Shown here: positions 63,501 through 64,000 of the stretch, one piece after another
Layout of the letters: each line of letters opens with the position of its first letter
Numbering within the stretch: position 1 is the first letter of the stretch
Assembly: GCA_002483445.1 (NCBI GenBank)
Contig: DLHY01000021.1
Coordinates: 1 to 64,000 of the forward strand
Reading direction: 5' to 3'
Length of the DNA: 64,000 bases
From: Blastocatellia bacterium UBA7656
Lineage (GTDB): Bacteria > Acidobacteriota > Blastocatellia > UBA7656
Translations under genes and position numbers: made by a program
Notes under the pieces: model-generated
What the model was told of the DNA's origin: nothing
The model's input: only the letters and a program-made list of their open reading frames with translations
Database searches by the model: none

Positions 63501-64000
63501 CGAGAGTCGCGGCCTGATTGAGATCGAGAGAATCGAACTCGACATCGATTTTCGACTGACCGCCACTGAGATCGACCGTAGCGTTTCCCGTTATGCTGCC
63601 GCCGAGGACGGAAGCCCTTATCTGCGAAAGCGCGACGCTGTGGGTGTCCGCGCTCAAGCGCATTCGAAGGCCGCTGACAGTCACGTTGCCGCTTCGGAGC
63701 GATCCGAGCGCCAATGCGCCGGTCGCGTCGAGATCAGATTGATTACCTTTTATGTTCGCGTCACGCAATGACAATGAACCGATGCTTATCCCGCGGCCGC
63801 TGATCGAGCCTGATCCGCCTTCGGCGGTTGCATCGTACTCAGCCCCTTTTCCATCCACTTTCGCGCCCACGCGCAGCGAAGCTATGCGAAAGCCTTCAGC
63901 CGTGAGCGAATTCGATTCGACGCTGCCCCAAGCCTGATACCTGTCGCCTTCGCCAGTGATGCGCCCATCGAATACGGCGCGGCCATCGAGTTTCACATCC
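60568..64000 (-). CDS. tamB: TamB (translocation and assembly module), partial
   Basis: At least 1143 residues; the N-terminus lies beyond the window. Long repeats of short beta strands (about 20-25 residues per turn, with G-x-[ILV]-x-[ILV] patterns) form the TamB beta-taco groove, ending in the DUF490 C-terminal domain with SRLSIDPLIVGGSSDPTARVTLGQRV. It links inner and outer membranes for lipid and protein transport to the outer membrane, with its Omp85 partner encoded two genes downstream on the same strand. Confidence 0.9.
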   Translation of the reverse strand, partial: DVKLDGRAVFDGRITGEGDRYQAWGSVESNSLTAEGFRIASLRVGAKVDGKGAEYDATAEGGSGSISGRGISIGSLSLRDANIKGNQSDLDATGALALGSLRSGNVTVSGLRMRLSADTHSVALSQIRASVLGGSITGNATVDLSGGQSKIDVEFDSLDLNQAATLASAKEVKVRGTVAGSARLAFPGFDYKAATGRIEAQFEGAVSPPESEEETLPARGEVSIVASGKEFRIERAFARSEASEVTASGTADWNGNASIQVDFNSRDMAEVQRVIDAFGLMPEKVKTEYGVALSGEGKFTGRVEGKVSAPIVAGQLRLGEIKMRRDPLDESSGEVLGSFEGRIDYSPDLFKIADGRLVRPDGTRADFSVNAPVGTENAISLKAVMKDFDFAALIRTAAPEFKDFVGRGVINGTVDLRGLPGPRTLSGTGDVSIRDAEFSVRSDEEGKEPKRFSVPEFVGQVRIENTVLKVDDLRMQLGDTRITGQGAFNLDTYEYTINAEGKGLDLGELSRAASDSVSLTGRADMKIVGDGKWDEWSDIRLNATIQGENVALNGRDVGNAKLVAYTDNGLLRIEASGKVLEHEQTLAAVVDLRDRKNYPITGSIEFTDADIGPYLELISPNLKSISGRATGTIKLSGPLQDTDRIQAMLTVTKFELGGDISNGQRYTIANEGDLVVTATPAEIKVERVTFVGDGTSVTVEGIISRDDTAKSNLALTGELNLRLVSSFTDTIFTTGVAQLQASIRGSLDSPRLLGSVALKDVGLRVTNIPLAVARGSGRIRFTSDQALIEDFTAASSGGGTLKLAGGAALVGLVPDRWRIEVTADGVGMEYPRDTQTIFDGTLALQGNRRAQVVTGDIDIRRASYQKELTFEELIATGGPFSSEFVDIGPGNKGGPGIPINVDVRVNADQTLIVRNNLADAEGSAYLHIRGPLSDPIVSGRVVLTHGFLEFRNDRYELTRGVITFPARRRASPVLDLQAEVDITGYRIAITFSGSMEKPEITLSSDPNLPETDIISLITTGSLATEGTAAGLVKQSGLGLAQSLLSASLSQQLSKGTQRLFGLSRLSIDPLIVGGSSDPTARVTLGQRVTKNLTITYSQNLTSTSAGFERIILVEYRLTNRFSVVAFRNERNEVGFDVRVRKRF

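Overview
The window is about 64 kb of a GC-moderate, Gram-negative bacterial chromosome. Several features together suggest an Acidobacteriota genome, probably of the Blastocatellia type: an alternative complex III locus, a VWFA-type secreted protein, Omp85/TamB outer-membrane biogenesis genes, many Tat- or Sec-secreted hydrolases, and intergenic DNA full of 7-8 bp tandem repeats and small palindromes. This placement is an inference; no rRNA or tRNA gene was seen.

Layout. (1) 0.2-8.2 kb: an MFS exporter on the minus strand, divergent from a plus-strand row of mostly secreted catabolic enzymes (NIPSNAP-like, FAH family, sulfatase, M28-like, enoyl-CoA hydratase, a truncated CocE/NonD remnant, an esterase). 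(2) 8.4-15.9 kb, minus strand: YwiC-like protein, hemerythrin, ankyrin protein, a large secreted protein broken by one in-frame TAA, the Fe-S repair protein Ric/ScdA, a small secreted protein, a Crp/Fnr regulator and a VIT1/CCC1-type transporter. Three GTGA-N6-TCAC-like palindromes near the regulator suggest a small stress regulon. (3) 16.4-23.8 kb, plus strand: an alternative-complex-III-like operon (pentaheme cytochrome, split ActB1 and ActB2, NrfD-type ActC, ActD, monoheme ActE), a strong hairpin, a possible structured RNA, and an outer-membrane cytochrome-porin of Cyc2-like design. (4) 24-26.9 kb: four small secreted or unknown proteins among repeats. (5) 26.9-34.1 kb, minus strand: a nitrate-linked operon holding a NarI-like dihaem cytochrome b with a zinc ribbon, a NasA/NarB-type molybdoenzyme, a 4Fe-4S subunit, a Rieske protein, a two-helix protein, NarK and MgtE. 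(6) 34.4-35.6 kb: an insertion-sequence transposase.

(7) 35.7-48.6 kb, minus strand: eleven genes with gaps of about 35 bp or less, preceded by a His/Cys-rich secreted protein at 48.7-49.2 kb. CusC, CusB and CusA come first. They are followed by an antiporter-lytic transglycosylase fusion, a Spy/CpxP-like protein, a tandem-duplicated secreted protein, two paralogues sharing a C-x-C-G-D-A-D-A-H-L-x-G-x-C-C motif, a VWA protein, a DUF2318 protein and an unknown CxxC protein. This is the best candidate for an undescribed system: probably copper/silver or other metal stress handling that joins efflux, envelope repair and unknown metal-binding proteins. (8) 49.4-64 kb: UspA, a zinc-ribbon membrane protein, purM, DUF3006 with a ComEC-like metallo-beta-lactamase protein, an Rpn-like gene broken by an in-frame TGA, purF, a SurA-like chaperone, an Omp85/TamA protein, an NTF2-like protein and a partial TamB.

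Between the genes lie two repeat systems. One consists of 7-8 bp tandem arrays, each with its own unit, several of which run into gene ends and supply the stop codon. The other is a palindromic family whose two arms vary together, in places joined into a composite element of about 60-70 bp.
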